Source of the DNA: Candidatus Bathyarchaeota archaeon
GTDB taxonomy: Archaea; Thermoproteota; Bathyarchaeia; Bathyarchaeales; Bathycorpusculaceae
DNA: 64,000 nt
Direction: 5' to 3'
NCBI GenBank assembly: GCA_018396705.1
Contig: JAGTQZ010000006.1
Location: forward strand, 124,001 to 188,000
Shown: positions 26,232-36,620 of the stretch, piece after piece
Layout: each line of letters begins with the position of its first letter
Numbering within the stretch: the stretch's first letter is position 1
Position numbers and translations under genes: made by a program
Notes under the pieces: generated by a model
The model's input: only the letters and a program-made list of their open reading frames with translations
What the model was told of the DNA's origin: nothing
Databases searched by the model: none

Positions 26232-27806
26232 TCATCTGAAAGAAAGAACTTTTACGTCAAAAGTTTGTAAGTTCACCACCGGAACTAAACTAGTTGTGGG
26301 TACTAGGCCTAGCCTACGCATATAGTCTGTCTGCTCTTGCCAGCATCCTGAATTAACAACTAAGACACCTCGATAATTTATATAGCTGACAGTGTGGATG
26401 TGTCCGGCATGAAAGACGTCTGGAACACGTTCTATCACCAAGTAATCTTTAGTTTCGGGTGACAATGGGTTTTTTCCTCCATAAACGGGAGCTAAATGGC
26501 GGCTTTGCAAAAGCAAGGTCATTGCTTTTTCCGGGTGTGTGTAGTCCATTCCTGGAACTGTTGAAACCACGTCGTCAAGGCTTCGCCCATGATACAAAAG
26601 GACTTCAACTTTGTGAAGGCTTATAGTGCAAGGATTTCCCACAGAGTAAACACTTCTCGATTCTCTCAACGGTTCTAGAAAGGCGTCAGAAATTGGTGGT
26701 TGAGGCAGAGCTTTCCTCGAGGCATCATGGTTTCCTGGGATTATCACCACTTCAATGTAATCAGGTATTTGCTCAATAAACTCGGCAGCCAACTTATATT
26801 GTCCATAAATGTCTTTTATGGCTAACTCCTTAACCTGATTGGGGTACACTCCTATGCCATCAACAATGTCGCCGGCAATCAAAACGTATTTCACGTGACT
26901 AGCTATTTCTCGCATTTCTTTATTCCCATATTTGCCATTAAGCCACAGGACAAACCTGTTGAAGGCTTCTTTTTGAAACTTCACGCTGCCTACATGCATG
27001 TCCGATGTGAGAACGGCGTAAACTGGGAACTGAGCCTTGTTTTGAGTTTTTGGGGCTATGTCCGGCAAAATGATATCGTCAACGATAAGTAATTCTCCAC
27101 GAGTTTTTGTAACACTCAAACATACAACTTGATCCAGTAGAAGCGTTCTCGCCTTATTTATGAGGTCGGTGGACGCGTTTTGTGGGACAAGCACCGTGGC
27201 GCTTGCTTGCAAATCTTCAATAGTTAGAATGATCTTCTGTTTGACCTCCCTTTTCTCGGTGATCATGCCGATAACTTTGAGCTTTGTATTTGGCGCAGCT
27301 TTCAAAGCATCAATAACTGAAGCTGCTCCTCTGACATCTATTCTTTGGCGAAGCAGCTTTTCAATCCGTTTGAATCTATCGCGAAAGTATGTTAGGTAAT
27401 CTTCCATATTGCCGCTTGAGCTTAACCTGCTACCTGGATCGTCGATTATGTTGATGTCCGCTTCCACCTCCTTTGCATAAGGACGGAAGGTTTGCTTTCC
27501 TCCGAAAATTTGCTTATTTTGTTCAGATTCTGCAAGAGGCGGTTTTATAAGCTCCAAAACAGGCTGAAGAACTTCTTCTTTTGCCGGTTCCGGCTTTTCA
27601 ACAAACTCCTCTAGGATTTTCCTCCCAATAAATATCGGTTTATCCTTAAGAGTGTTTATTCGCTCTAACGCTTTGCTTACAAGTTCCACAGGATCTTCGG
27701 TGGTGGCTATCATGCATAAAAAGTCGAAGGCTTCTTTGTTAAGCTGGTAACCCGCAGCTATCGTTACCTCAACTGCCTTTTGAAGCCTTTGGAGAGCATT
27801 ACTCAT
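26232..27806 (-). CDS. polB: DNA polymerase D small subunit (DP1)
   Basis: About 524 residues from ATG 27806, whose ATGA overlaps the stop of the DUF429 gene; the longer frame to 27827 is unlikely. The N-terminal third is a linker region with helices; an OB fold is near 185-260; the calcineurin-like phosphoesterase follows with SDMHVGSVKF, GDIVDGIG, GNHDASRK and HAGHIHTVSY, all metal ligands intact, so a 3'-5' proofreading exonuclease is expected. Partner of DP2 at 15477-18893. The gene is convergent with orc1, with 20 bases between stops. Confidence 0.95.
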   Translation of the reverse strand: MSNALQRLQKAVEVTIAAGYQLNKEAFDFLCMIATTEDPVELVSKALERINTLKDKPIFIGRKILEEFVEKPEPAKEEVLQPVLELIKPPLAESEQNKQIFGGKQTFRPYAKEVEADINIIDDPGSRLSSSGNMEDYLTYFRDRFKRIEKLLRQRIDVRGAASVIDALKAAPNTKLKVIGMITEKREVKQKIILTIEDLQASATVLVPQNASTDLINKARTLLLDQVVCLSVTKTRGELLIVDDIILPDIAPKTQNKAQFPVYAVLTSDMHVGSVKFQKEAFNRFVLWLNGKYGNKEMREIASHVKYVLIAGDIVDGIGVYPNQVKELAIKDIYGQYKLAAEFIEQIPDYIEVVIIPGNHDASRKALPQPPISDAFLEPLRESRSVYSVGNPCTISLHKVEVLLYHGRSLDDVVSTVPGMDYTHPEKAMTLLLQSRHLAPVYGGKNPLSPETKDYLVIERVPDVFHAGHIHTVSYINYRGVLVVNSGCWQEQTDYMRRLGLVPTTSLVPVVNLQTFDVKVLSFR

Positions 27807-28399
27807 AGTTTTATTTCCCACCAGCACCTCTTTTTTGGTATTACGATGAACCCATCGTCCTGATCACCTACAGTTTCTGTTTGTCCTTGTATATGGAGGT
27901 ACGCTGTTAAAGCAGCGGTTACCGCGTCTAACTCGTGAGACGTAAGTGTTCGCATTTTTATAGAACCCTTTAACCCTATTCTTTTGAATATTTCCTGTAT
28001 TATGTTCCAGTCTTTTGTAGGTATACTTAAGGCCTTTCTTGTTGATGTCGGGTGCACTTCAATGGTTTTTAGGCCCTTCTCCATTATTAACTTATTCAGT
28101 CTCTCAGCGCGGAGGGTAAGGGCTTTCATGGCTGATAACCCCGGTGGAAAAACGCGGTAGCCTTTTTGAATGAGTTCTTTGTCCGCTTTTCTTAACGCTC
28201 CTTTTTTAGGGAGTTTAAGCGGAGCGTCTATTGCTACAATTACTGGTTTAACATGCAGTATTTTGTCGAGAATTTCTTTGTCCGTGTAAATTAAACAGGT
28301 TTCAACAGTTCCTTGTTTCCAAATAGCGAATCCCGTGGGGTTTTCTTCTTTGCCAGCTAAGTCTATACCGGTTATAATTTCATCTTTCAATTTTGACAT
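27803..28399 (-). CDS. DUF429 family protein (RNase H-like fold)
   Basis: A 198-residue protein. TGIDLAGKEENPTGFAIW carries the first aspartate, VAIDAPLKLPKKG the second, and MRTLTSHELDAVTAALTAY the C-terminal Asp/His region. This set matches DUF429, a predicted RNase H-fold nuclease; no activity is established. It overlaps DP1 by four bases at its 3' end and is the first gene of the pair, so it might act in DNA metabolism. Confidence 0.75.
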   Translation of the reverse strand: MSKLKDEIITGIDLAGKEENPTGFAIWKQGTVETCLIYTDKEILDKILHVKPVIVAIDAPLKLPKKGALRKADKELIQKGYRVFPPGLSAMKALTLRAERLNKLIMEKGLKTIEVHPTSTRKALSIPTKDWNIIQEIFKRIGLKGSIKMRTLTSHELDAVTAALTAYLHIQGQTETVGDQDDGFIVIPKKRCWWEIKL

Positions 28400-28473
28400 T
28401 TTTCGTCTAAATTTATATAGTTTTATATTGTTTTAGATTTGCTGGTATTTGGCTTCAAAATATGGTGGTTTGA

Positions 28474-29460
28474 GTGGGGACTCTACGCAAACTTCAACGA
28501 ACTCCAAGCGGCACTTTTTTCGTTTGTTTGCCTAAAGATTGGGCTGAGCGTTATGGACTCAGACGGGGCGCTGTCGTGGCTGTAAGCGAAACCAGTGATG
28601 GTAAACTTCTCATAGATCCTGAATATGACGTTGCGCCTTCTCCACGCACCATAACTTTAAAACCTGGACCATTTTTAAGCCGCGAAATCGTCGGAAGGTA
28701 TCTGTTGGGATTTGACATTATTCGAGTAGAGGCAAAGGAAAGCATTAGCTTCGACACGCGGGAAATAGTCAAGAAAACTGTTAGCCGTTTAATTGGATTA
28801 GAGATTGTTGAAGAGGATTACTCTAAGATTGTCCTTCAATGTTTGCTTGAACCTTCAAGTTTCCCACCTGAGAAAATTTTGCGAAGGGGGTATGCCATCG
28901 CCGCAGGCATGCATAGAGATGTCGTTAACGCATTGGTAAACGGAGATGTGCACATGGCAAAAAGCGTTATTGCAAGAGACGAAGAGGTAAACCGCCTATA
29001 TTTTCTCCTTGTCAGAATTTTGAGAACGATAATTCAGAATCCAAGCTTAAGCGAGAAGCTTGGAGTTCAACCCATCGAATGTTTGGATTATCGCTTGGCT
29101 GCCAGCCTTGTTGAAGCTATTGGAGACGAATGTGTCCGTACAGCATTTAAGGTTGTAGAATTAAAAGGAGTCAAGCTAACCGATGCTTTCAAAAAATTGA
29201 TCGTGGAGTTTCACACGTTGCTTTTCGAAGCACATGAGAATGCGTTAAAGGCGTTTTTTGAAGGTGATGTAGCGTTAGCCGAAGGAGTTCGAAACTTCAG
29301 GGAGAAACTCGAAAAAGCCTTAACTGCAGTTGAGAAAAGTGCAAAAGAGCAAAGTCTTGAAGCGATGCCTCATATTCTGGCGGCTGTTTCAACATTGCAT
29401 CAAATTTATGCACATAGCGTGGACATAGCAGACTTGGTTATGCCAAAGAAACTTCAATAA
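28474..29460 (+). CDS. AbrB/PhoU-domain protein
   Basis: A 328-residue protein starting at GTG 28474. The N-terminal segment TPSGTFFVCLPKDWAERYGLRRG is a SpoVT/AbrB-type DNA-binding domain. Two PhoU helical bundles follow (about 130-225 and 230-325; EIVKKTVSRLIGLEIVEEDY lies in the linker). Family members act in phosphate sensing or transport control. No phosphate transporter is in this window. Followed immediately by a decayed gene. Confidence 0.8.
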   Translation: MGTLRKLQRTPSGTFFVCLPKDWAERYGLRRGAVVAVSETSDGKLLIDPEYDVAPSPRTITLKPGPFLSREIVGRYLLGFDIIRVEAKESISFDTREIVKKTVSRLIGLEIVEEDYSKIVLQCLLEPSSFPPEKILRRGYAIAAGMHRDVVNALVNGDVHMAKSVIARDEEVNRLYFLLVRILRTIIQNPSLSEKLGVQPIECLDYRLAASLVEAIGDECVRTAFKVVELKGVKLTDAFKKLIVEFHTLLFEAHENALKAFFEGDVALAEGVRNFREKLEKALTAVEKSAKEQSLEAMPHILAAVSTLHQIYAHSVDIADLVMPKKLQ

Positions 29461-29809
29461 TGGCAGTGAAAGAATGCACCGAGCAAACACTGAAAAACAG
29501 CATTATATTGCTTGCAAGAGAGAAGATCTTTTATGTCGGACAAAGCCGCATAACTAAAGCGCAAACAGACAATATCTTAACAATGTCGCAGAGGGCTGGA
29601 GTGCTTAGCTTTTTACATCGGCTAATCTCTATGGGGTTAAGGGCGCTATATGCGCGGTTTATGCTAATAAGTATACCGGAGAATTTAAGCCTGGTGAAGG
29701 CGAAGGAGGCGCTATTAAAGTTGCTAGCAAAGCGATGAAAATCTTACATGAATGGGACGGAAAACGTGCTAAAGATAAAAGTCGCTTTATCCGTTGCTTA
29801 TCCACGTAA
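29460..29809 (+). pseudogene. Uridine phosphorylase remnant (C-terminal part, frameshifted)
   Basis: An open frame starts at 29460 but a better protein appears only after a switch near 29600. In the second frame GVKGAICAVYANKYTGEFKP is followed by a segment ending AIKVASKAMKILHEWDG, which is the C-terminal core of uridine phosphorylase (PNP/UDP family). The first frame contributes SQRAGVLSF, close to the WxRAGVLxFEME stretch of the family. Together they show a C-terminal third without its N-terminus and with a frameshift, ending at TAA 29807-29809. The relic suggests recent loss of pyrimidine nucleoside salvage. Confidence 0.65.
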
Positions 29810-29844
29810 ACCCTTTAAGGAAATGGGTATGTTTCTGAATTTAG

Positions 29845-29967
29845 GCCGGGGTGGCGGAGCGGTTAACGCGCTGGCCTCGAGATCCGCTTAACGGCCTAAG
29901 GGGGCTCTGACAAGGAAGCCAGTGGGCCTTTGGGCTCGCAGGGGTTCGAATCCCCTCCCCGGCGCCA
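29845..29967 (+). tRNA. tRNA-Ser(CGA) with intron at 37/38 and encoded CCA
   Basis: Acceptor strands GCCGGGG (29845-29851) and CCCCGGC (29957-29963) pair perfectly; discriminator G and CCA follow. D arm GCG...CGC, anticodon stem CTGGC (29871-29875) pairs with GCCAG (29918-29922), T arm AGGGG-TTCGAAT-CCCCT. The long variable arm (GGGCC-TTTG-GGCTC) is class II serine type. The anticodon loop CTCGAGA gives anticodon CGA at 29878-29880. A 35-base intron, 29882-29916, sits after position 37, the usual archaeal site. EndA, the splicing endonuclease, is encoded at 40289-40846. Confidence 0.9.
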
Positions 29968-30105
29968 GTTTGGTTGTGTGTAGTTGTATTTGTGTTTGTT
30001 TCTGTTTTATGAATACACAAGCTCTCCTTATATTTTGACAGTAAATTTAATATGGAGGGGGTTTACTTTCAGTCGGTTTGTAAATAGGGAAGGCTGAGGT
30101 TTACC

Positions 30106-32172
30106 ATGGAATGGTTTTATCTTGCACCAATAGCCGGTTTGGCCTCTGTGGGTTTAGCAAGCTACCTATATAAGTATGTTACGAGTCAGGAAAGCGGTAC
30201 TGAGAGGATGCGAGAGATTGCAGGAGCCATAAAAGAGGGCGCCAAGGCTTATCTTAGAAGGCAGAACATCACCTTGGCAGTCTTTGTCGTCGTGATGGCT
30301 GTCATTCTTGGAGTGCTTTACACTTTCTACGCATTTCGTGAAGGGGATCCTCTGGGCGTATATCGCGGCGTAAGCATGGCCGTGGCTTACGTTTTCGGTT
30401 CAATTTGTACAACAGCGGCTGCTTATGTTGGGATGATGGCGGCCGTTGAAGCAAACGTTAGAACGGCGAATGCTGCAAAACAAGGACTGAAAAAGGCTTT
30501 TCCAGTAGCTTTTTACGGCGGCACTGTTATGGGCTTGTTTATTGTTGGTTTGGCCCTTCTTGGAATAAGTTTTCTTTACTACGTTTTTAACGTTATATTG
30601 GGATGGAGTGAAATTAAGGCGTCTAACATTGTTTTGGGTTTTAGCTTTGGAGCCAGCGCCTTGGCGCTTTTCGCTAAGGCAGGCGGCGGCATTTACACAA
30701 AAACTGCCGATATAAGCGCCGACCTTGTTGGAAAGGTGGAACTAGGCATCCCAGAGGATGATCCTAGGAATCCTGCCGTAATTGCTGACAATGTTGGGGA
30801 CAATGTAGGCGATGTAGCTGGAATGGGCGCCGACTTGGTTGACTCCTACATAGCCAGCATTGTTGCTGCAATGATAATTGGCGCAGAAATTGGCAACTCG
30901 CTGCTAATTACGCTGCCCTTAATCGTTGCTGCAATAGGCTTATTTGCCTCAATAATAGGCGCCTTCATTGTTAAACTCAGCATTAAAGGAAATCCCGGAG
31001 CAGCACTTAATAGAGGCTCCTTTTCAACATGGATAATTTTCGCCGCATTCCTTTTCGCACTAACGTATTCCTATGGATTGGGCAACAGTTGGCCCGGAGT
31101 TTTTCTACCAACGGTTGCAGGCCTCATTGCTGGGGTTATCATTGGGATAACCTCTGACTACTTCACTTCTATAGACCGAGTACCTGCCCAAAAAGTGGCC
31201 CGCGCATCAACAACTGGAGCAGCCATAAACATACTTACTGGCTTTTCTTACGGAATAGTTAGCATTGTTCCACCGATAATCGGCATATGCGCCGCAACTT
31301 TGGCGGCATGGTACTTGGCAGATGCGTTCGGAGTGAGCCCCTTCTATGGCATCGCTATATCTGCTGTTGGAATGCTTGCTACCGTAGGAATGACTATTTC
31401 AGCAGACGCTTATGGGCCAGTGTCTGACAACGCGAAAGGTATAGCTGAGCAATCCGGGCTAGGCGAAGAGGTTATTGAAATTGCGGATAGACTTGACGCT
31501 GCGGGCAACACTACCAAGGCCATAACGAAAGGCTTTGCCATAGGCGCGGCAGCTTTAACGGTTCTGGCGCTTTTTGGAGCCTATGCCCACCTTGTTGATA
31601 TAACCGCCTTGGATCTAATGAAGCCCGAAGTGGTGGCTGGAGTCTTCCTAGGCGGCATGATGCCTCCGCTACTCTCAGCGCTGCTGATTTTAGCTGTTGG
31701 CAGAAATGCTGAGAGAATGGTGGAAGAAGTTAGACGTCAGTTTAAAGAGATCCCAGGGCTTATGGAGGGCAAAGCGAAACCGGATTATGCCAAATGCGTA
31801 GACATCGCCACGAAAGGCGCCCTTAAAGAGCTCATGCTGCCATGTATATTAGCCATAATTGTTCCAATTTTGACTATGATGGTATTGGGCAAAGAAGCTC
31901 TAGCTGGATTCCTAGCCGGAAGCATTGTGACTGGCATAATTTTCGCCTTGTTCATGGCTAATGCGGGTGGCCTCTGGGACAATGCCAAAAAATACATCGA
32001 GTCTGGCGCACATGGCGGGAAAGGCTCGGAAGCCCATAAGGCAGCTGTGACCGGCGACACAGTTGGAGATCCTTTCAAGGACACCGCTGGGCCGTCACTC
32101 AACACGATGATTACGGTAATGTCGCTAGTAGCCGAAGTTTTTGCTCCGCTGATCGTCTTGTTAATTGCTTAA
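30106..32172 (+). CDS. hppA: Membrane-bound proton-translocating pyrophosphatase
   Basis: A 688-residue integral membrane protein with about 16 predicted spans. DVGDVAGMGADLVDSY, the DNVGDNVGD acid cluster and the C-terminal TGDTVGDPFKDTAGPS are the pyrophosphate/Mg2+ sites. The segment AAGNTTKAITKG has lysine where K+-dependent enzymes carry alanine, so this is a K+-independent type, normally an H+ pump. It couples PPi hydrolysis to ion export. TATA-like AATTTAATAT is at about 30045. Confidence 0.95.
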   Translation: MEWFYLAPIAGLASVGLASYLYKYVTSQESGTERMREIAGAIKEGAKAYLRRQNITLAVFVVVMAVILGVLYTFYAFREGDPLGVYRGVSMAVAYVFGSICTTAAAYVGMMAAVEANVRTANAAKQGLKKAFPVAFYGGTVMGLFIVGLALLGISFLYYVFNVILGWSEIKASNIVLGFSFGASALALFAKAGGGIYTKTADISADLVGKVELGIPEDDPRNPAVIADNVGDNVGDVAGMGADLVDSYIASIVAAMIIGAEIGNSLLITLPLIVAAIGLFASIIGAFIVKLSIKGNPGAALNRGSFSTWIIFAAFLFALTYSYGLGNSWPGVFLPTVAGLIAGVIIGITSDYFTSIDRVPAQKVARASTTGAAINILTGFSYGIVSIVPPIIGICAATLAAWYLADAFGVSPFYGIAISAVGMLATVGMTISADAYGPVSDNAKGIAEQSGLGEEVIEIADRLDAAGNTTKAITKGFAIGAAALTVLALFGAYAHLVDITALDLMKPEVVAGVFLGGMMPPLLSALLILAVGRNAERMVEEVRRQFKEIPGLMEGKAKPDYAKCVDIATKGALKELMLPCILAIIVPILTMMVLGKEALAGFLAGSIVTGIIFALFMANAGGLWDNAKKYIESGAHGGKGSEAHKAAVTGDTVGDPFKDTAGPSLNTMITVMSLVAEVFAPLIVLLIA

Positions 32173-32288
32173 ACTCCCTTTCTTTTTATGATAAATTGCC
32201 TTCAGGAAAGCTTGAGGGAATAGAGAATTTTATAAACAAGTTGCCGTATGAGTCTTTTAATCTCTGCATGTCTAGAAGAGGCGTTCAA

Positions 32289-35114
32289 ATGTCAAAGCCT
32301 TGGCATGCTTTAGAAGCTGATGCAATCCTAAAGGAGTTTGAAGTTTCCCGTGAAGGCTTATCTTCCCAAGAAGCCCTTGAAAGGCTTAAAAAGTATGGCC
32401 CTAACGAAATAAGGAAGGTTAAGCGGCGAACCGCTCTTCAGATGTTTTTAGACGAATTCAAAGATATATTCATTCTACTTTTGATCGCCGCGACAATTTT
32501 CTCTGCTATCATCGGGTATTGGGAGATGGTTCATGGCGGAGAGTTTATGGAGGCATTTGCTGATACAATAACTATAAGCGCCATAGTCTTCTTGTGTGCT
32601 GTAACTGGTTTTGTTCAAGAATATAGGGCGGAGAAAGCTGTTGAAGCCCTTAAAAAGTTGGCTGCTCCAAAGGCCCGAGTGATTAGAGACGGGAAAGAAG
32701 TCATTATTCCGGCAAGCGAGGTTGTGCCCGGCGATATTCTGGCATTAGAAGAGGGTGATCATATACCTGCTGATGCTCGCCTCATAGAGGTTGTAGAGCT
32801 CAAGACAAATGAGGCGGTTCTTACCGGCGAATCTGTGCCCGTTAACAAAGAATTAGCCGTCCTACCTGAAGACACACCGATATCTGAGAGACGAAACATG
32901 GTTTTCTCCGCCACCCATGTTGTTTACGGCCGCGGCAAAGCTGTTGTTGTAACAACAGGTATGAACACAGAGTTTGGTAAAATTGCTGAAATGGTGCAGA
33001 CCGCTGAGGAGGAAGAAACACCCTTACAGAAGAAGCTGGATAGATTTGCAAGTAAAATTGCGAAAGTTGTAATTGCTGTTTGTGTTTTAATATTTGCCCT
33101 TGAAGCCTTCGAAGTAATAATGAGGATGCACTTCGAGGCTGAAGGTTTTATTCAAGCTTTTATGTCTTCAATTTCTTTGGCGATCTCCGCTGTTCCGGAA
33201 GGCTTACCTGCAATAGTTACCATTGCATTGGCTCTGGGTGCACGAGAATTTGCAAAGTGCAATGCTATTGTTAGGAAGTTATCAGCTGCCGAAAGCCTTG
33301 GAGCGGTGACTGTTATCTGTTCAGACAAAACTGGGACAATAACTAAGGGTGAGATGACTGTCCGCGAATTATATGTCGACGGGAAACTTGTAGAAGTGAC
33401 GGGCGTCGGCTATGAACCAAAGGGAGAATTTCGTATAGGTGAAGATTCCGTAAAGCCTGAAAAAAGTCTTGAGCTACTATTGCGGATAGGCGCTTTGTGC
33501 AACAACGCCAGCCTGAGACGAAACGAGCAAAACAACAATTGGGAAATTTTTGGAGATCCAACGGAAGGTGCGCTTGTTGTTGCGGCTGCCAAAGCTGGGC
33601 TTCAGAAAGAAGTTTTGGAACAAACGTTTCCACGAGTCGGCGAAATCCCGTTTACCTCCGAAAGGAAACGCATGACTACGATTCACAAAACCCCAGACGG
33701 TGAGGTACATGCCTACATGAAAGGGGCTCCGGAAATAGTTCTTGAAACATGCACCTACATACTAGAGGGTGATAAAGAGAAGAAACTCACTGCAGAGAAA
33801 AGAAAGAAGATTTTGGAAATCAATGAGCAATTGGCCAGCCGTGCTTTACGAGTTCTTGCAATGGCATATCGTCGTCTGCCAGCAACTCTGGAGAAGCATG
33901 ATGCTGACACTGTTGAAAATGAAATGGTTTTCGTCGGTCTGCAAGGTATGATTGATCCTCCCAGAGAAGAAGCAATAGAAGCCAATAAGAAATGCCAGAA
34001 AGCAGGCATAAAAACGGTTATGATAACAGGCGATCACAAACTAACTGCTGTGGCGGTTGCGAAAGAAGTTGGGATATATAATGAAGGCGACCTCGTTCTA
34101 ACAGGCGCTGAAATGGATACAATGGGCGACGAAGAATTCGAAGAAATTGTTGAAAAAGTAACAGTGTATGCAAGGGTTTCTCCGGAACATAAACTCAGAA
34201 TTGTTAACGCATTAAAAAAGAAAGGTCACATAGTGGCGATGACCGGTGATGGCGTTAATGATGCACCGGCAGTGAAAGCAGCCGACGTGGGCGTTGCCAT
34301 GGGCATAAGTGGAACAGACGTCACAAGGGAGGCTGCAGATCTAGTCTTAGTGGATGACAACTTTGCAACTATTGTCAAAGCTGTAGAACAGGGCAGGGTA
34401 ATCTACGATAACATACGCAAATATGCACGTTTCCTTTTGGCATGCAACTTTGATGAATTGTTGGTAATAGGGACGTTTGCAATCCTTGGTGGAATATTCT
34501 CGCCTGAACTATTTCCGCTTCCGCTTTTGCCAGCTATGATACTGTGGATAAACCTTGTGACTGATGGGGCTCCGGCTGTGGCTCTTGCCACAGACCCTCC
34601 AGATGTTGATGTCATGGATCGGCCTCCGCGCAAACCTGAAGAAGGGATTCTCCATGGGATGGGTGCCTTTATCATAGCATCCTTCCTACTTCAAGCAGCT
34701 GGCACTTTCTTAGTGTTCTGTCTAGAGTACTATGTTTGGCCATCTCACCCGTGGATTCGTCCAGATGGAACTATTGATGAGGTTGCTAGGCAACTAACCT
34801 ACAGAGAAGCTACCACGACCGCTTTTGTGCAGGCTGCCATGTTTGAACTCTTTGTCGTATGGAACTGTCGTTCAGAAAAGCGAAGCGTGTGGAGAATGGG
34901 CAGAAAAGCCTTTGAAAACAAATTTTTCGTCATAGCTGACTTGGCGTCAGTTGCATTAACCCTCGGAATAGCTTTCATACCAATAACGCAGCAATTGTTC
35001 CACTTAACTACTCTCAGCTTAAGAGATCTTGCGTATGTAATAGGCGTGGCCAGCTGGGGCCTCTTTGTGTTCCCAGAAATATTCATGGGCCGGAAAGTTT
35101 GGAAATGGCAATAA
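32289..35114 (+). CDS. P2A-type cation-transporting ATPase (probably Ca2+)
   Basis: About 941 residues from ATG 32289 (a longer frame starts at 32196; a TATA-like TTTATAAA near 32229 favours a start after about 32255). Actuator motif LTGESVPVNK, phosphorylation site CSDKTGTITKGEM, hinge TGDGVNDAPAVKAADVGVAM and M4 motif VPEGLPAIVTIALALG are intact. M6 reads INLVTDGAPAVALATDPPD, like SERCA Ca2+ pumps. ATP-driven cation export is expected, Ca2+ most likely. It follows hppA by 116 bases. Confidence 0.9.
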   Translation: MSKPWHALEADAILKEFEVSREGLSSQEALERLKKYGPNEIRKVKRRTALQMFLDEFKDIFILLLIAATIFSAIIGYWEMVHGGEFMEAFADTITISAIVFLCAVTGFVQEYRAEKAVEALKKLAAPKARVIRDGKEVIIPASEVVPGDILALEEGDHIPADARLIEVVELKTNEAVLTGESVPVNKELAVLPEDTPISERRNMVFSATHVVYGRGKAVVVTTGMNTEFGKIAEMVQTAEEEETPLQKKLDRFASKIAKVVIAVCVLIFALEAFEVIMRMHFEAEGFIQAFMSSISLAISAVPEGLPAIVTIALALGAREFAKCNAIVRKLSAAESLGAVTVICSDKTGTITKGEMTVRELYVDGKLVEVTGVGYEPKGEFRIGEDSVKPEKSLELLLRIGALCNNASLRRNEQNNNWEIFGDPTEGALVVAAAKAGLQKEVLEQTFPRVGEIPFTSERKRMTTIHKTPDGEVHAYMKGAPEIVLETCTYILEGDKEKKLTAEKRKKILEINEQLASRALRVLAMAYRRLPATLEKHDADTVENEMVFVGLQGMIDPPREEAIEANKKCQKAGIKTVMITGDHKLTAVAVAKEVGIYNEGDLVLTGAEMDTMGDEEFEEIVEKVTVYARVSPEHKLRIVNALKKKGHIVAMTGDGVNDAPAVKAADVGVAMGISGTDVTREAADLVLVDDNFATIVKAVEQGRVIYDNIRKYARFLLACNFDELLVIGTFAILGGIFSPELFPLPLLPAMILWINLVTDGAPAVALATDPPDVDVMDRPPRKPEEGILHGMGAFIIASFLLQAAGTFLVFCLEYYVWPSHPWIRPDGTIDEVARQLTYREATTTAFVQAAMFELFVVWNCRSEKRSVWRMGRKAFENKFFVIADLASVALTLGIAFIPITQQLFHLTTLSLRDLAYVIGVASWGLFVFPEIFMGRKVWKWQ

Positions 35115-35129
35115 GGTGCGCTTAGGGCC

Positions 35130-36422
35130 TCATGGATATATACGTGTTATAGTTCTCGGAAAAGGTATTGTCTCCCGTATGTGCTTTAGCTTGCAAATCC
35201 ACATAACTGTCCGTTCTATTCCCAATCCAAAGCCAGAATGCGGAACAGCGCCATACCTTCGTAGGTCTAGGTACCATTCGTAGGCTTGCTTTGGCAAGCC
35301 AAATTCTTCTATGCGTTTTTCCAACAACTTTAAGTCGTGAATGCGCTGGCTTCCCCCTATTATTTCGCCGTAGCCTTCCGGCGCCATCAAATCTGCGCAT
35401 AGCACTACCTCAGGATTTTCTGGATCTGGCTGCATGTAGAACGCCTTAGCTTTAGCCGGATATCTGTGGACGAACACGGGCTTTTCAAACTGCAGGGAAA
35501 TGTACCTTTCATGGGGTGCTCCAAGGTCTTCACCCCACTGTATAGGAAAGCCTGCCTTTTGTAGCATGTTCACCGCTTCTGTGTAACTTATCCTCTCAAA
35601 AGGCGGTTCAACTTTCTGTAATGGTTTGATGTCTCGTTTGAGGGTTTCAAGTTCTCTTCGGCGTTTTTCTAAAATTGTTTTGACAATATAGGTTACCATC
35701 TCTTCTTGAACTTTTAAATTTTCCTCGAAGTCGCAGAAGGCCATTTCAGGCTCAACCATCCAAAATTCCGTCAAGTGCCGTGGTGTCTTTGATTTCTCTG
35801 CTCTGAAGGTTGGTCCGAAACAGTAAACTTTCCCGAAAGCCGCTATAGTTGCTTCGACATAAAGCTGGCCACTTTGAGTCAAGTAGGCTTTTTCTCCAAA
35901 ATATGGAACTTCAAATAGAGTTGTTGTCCCCTCTACTGCGGCCGGTGTAAATATAGGGGCGTCTGTTAAAACAAAGCCTTGGCTGTCTAGAAAATCTCTG
36001 CAAGCTTTCACAACTTCGGCTCTAATTCTTAGAATGGCAGTTTGCCTGGGGCTTCTAATCCATAACTGCCTATAATTCATGAGAAAGTCTATACCATGCT
36101 CCTTTTTGGCAAGTGGATACTCTCGTTCAGCTAAGTGCACGATTTGCAAATCTTTGACTCGAATTTCATAGCCGCCGGGTGCTCTTTTGTCTTCCTTCAC
36201 TGTTCCCCTTATGATAATGGAGGATTCCTGTGTAAGCTCGTCTGCGTCATTGAAAACCTTCTCATCGACTTCATTTCTGTGGATTGTTGCCTGTATAAAG
36301 CCCGTTCCGTCCCTAACTATTAAGAATTGCACTCCACCGCTTGAGCGTCTCGTTACAAGCCAACCTTTAATTTCAACTTCGTGGTTAGTGAGTTTTCCAT
36401 CCAAAATGTCACTTACACTCAT
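35130..36422 (-). CDS. asnS: Asparaginyl-tRNA synthetase
   Basis: A 430-residue class II synthetase. N-terminal OB fold (about 10-105: [21 protein letters not shown]), catalytic motif 2 in [21 protein letters not shown] and motif 3 in [30 protein letters not shown] is the AsnRS version of the amino-acid pocket; aspartyl enzymes have a GLEILSGGQR-like segment. It charges tRNA-Asn directly. The gene is convergent with the P-type ATPase. Confidence 0.9.
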   Translation of the reverse strand: MSVSDILDGKLTNHEVEIKGWLVTRRSSGGVQFLIVRDGTGFIQATIHRNEVDEKVFNDADELTQESSIIIRGTVKEDKRAPGGYEIRVKDLQIVHLAEREYPLAKKEHGIDFLMNYRQLWIRSPRQTAILRIRAEVVKACRDFLDSQGFVLTDAPIFTPAAVEGTTTLFEVPYFGEKAYLTQSGQLYVEATIAAFGKVYCFGPTFRAEKSKTPRHLTEFWMVEPEMAFCDFEENLKVQEEMVTYIVKTILEKRRRELETLKRDIKPLQKVEPPFERISYTEAVNMLQKAGFPIQWGEDLGAPHERYISLQFEKPVFVHRYPAKAKAFYMQPDPENPEVVLCADLMAPEGYGEIIGGSQRIHDLKLLEKRIEEFGLPKQAYEWYLDLRRYGAVPHSGFGLGIERTVMWICKLKHIRETIPFPRTITRIYP

Positions 36423-36620
36423 TATCTGCTTCCTCCTTTAAAACTGCCTTAGGAAATAAGCTTAGGCTATTTGGCAAAACTGCAATAGATTTAAGCCACG
36501 TTAAAGTGTTCACCTTGCACCTTTATTACCCACATAACATAACCTTTTCATGTTTTAAATGTTTTGGCTGGAAGCTTCACAACCCTTAAATCTCCCGTCT
36601 TTTCAATCTACTTGACTATA

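Noticed and set aside
32196-32288. Extra N-terminal codons of the P-type ATPase frame
   Set aside because: A TATA-like box lies inside this segment and the family start fits ATG 32289.
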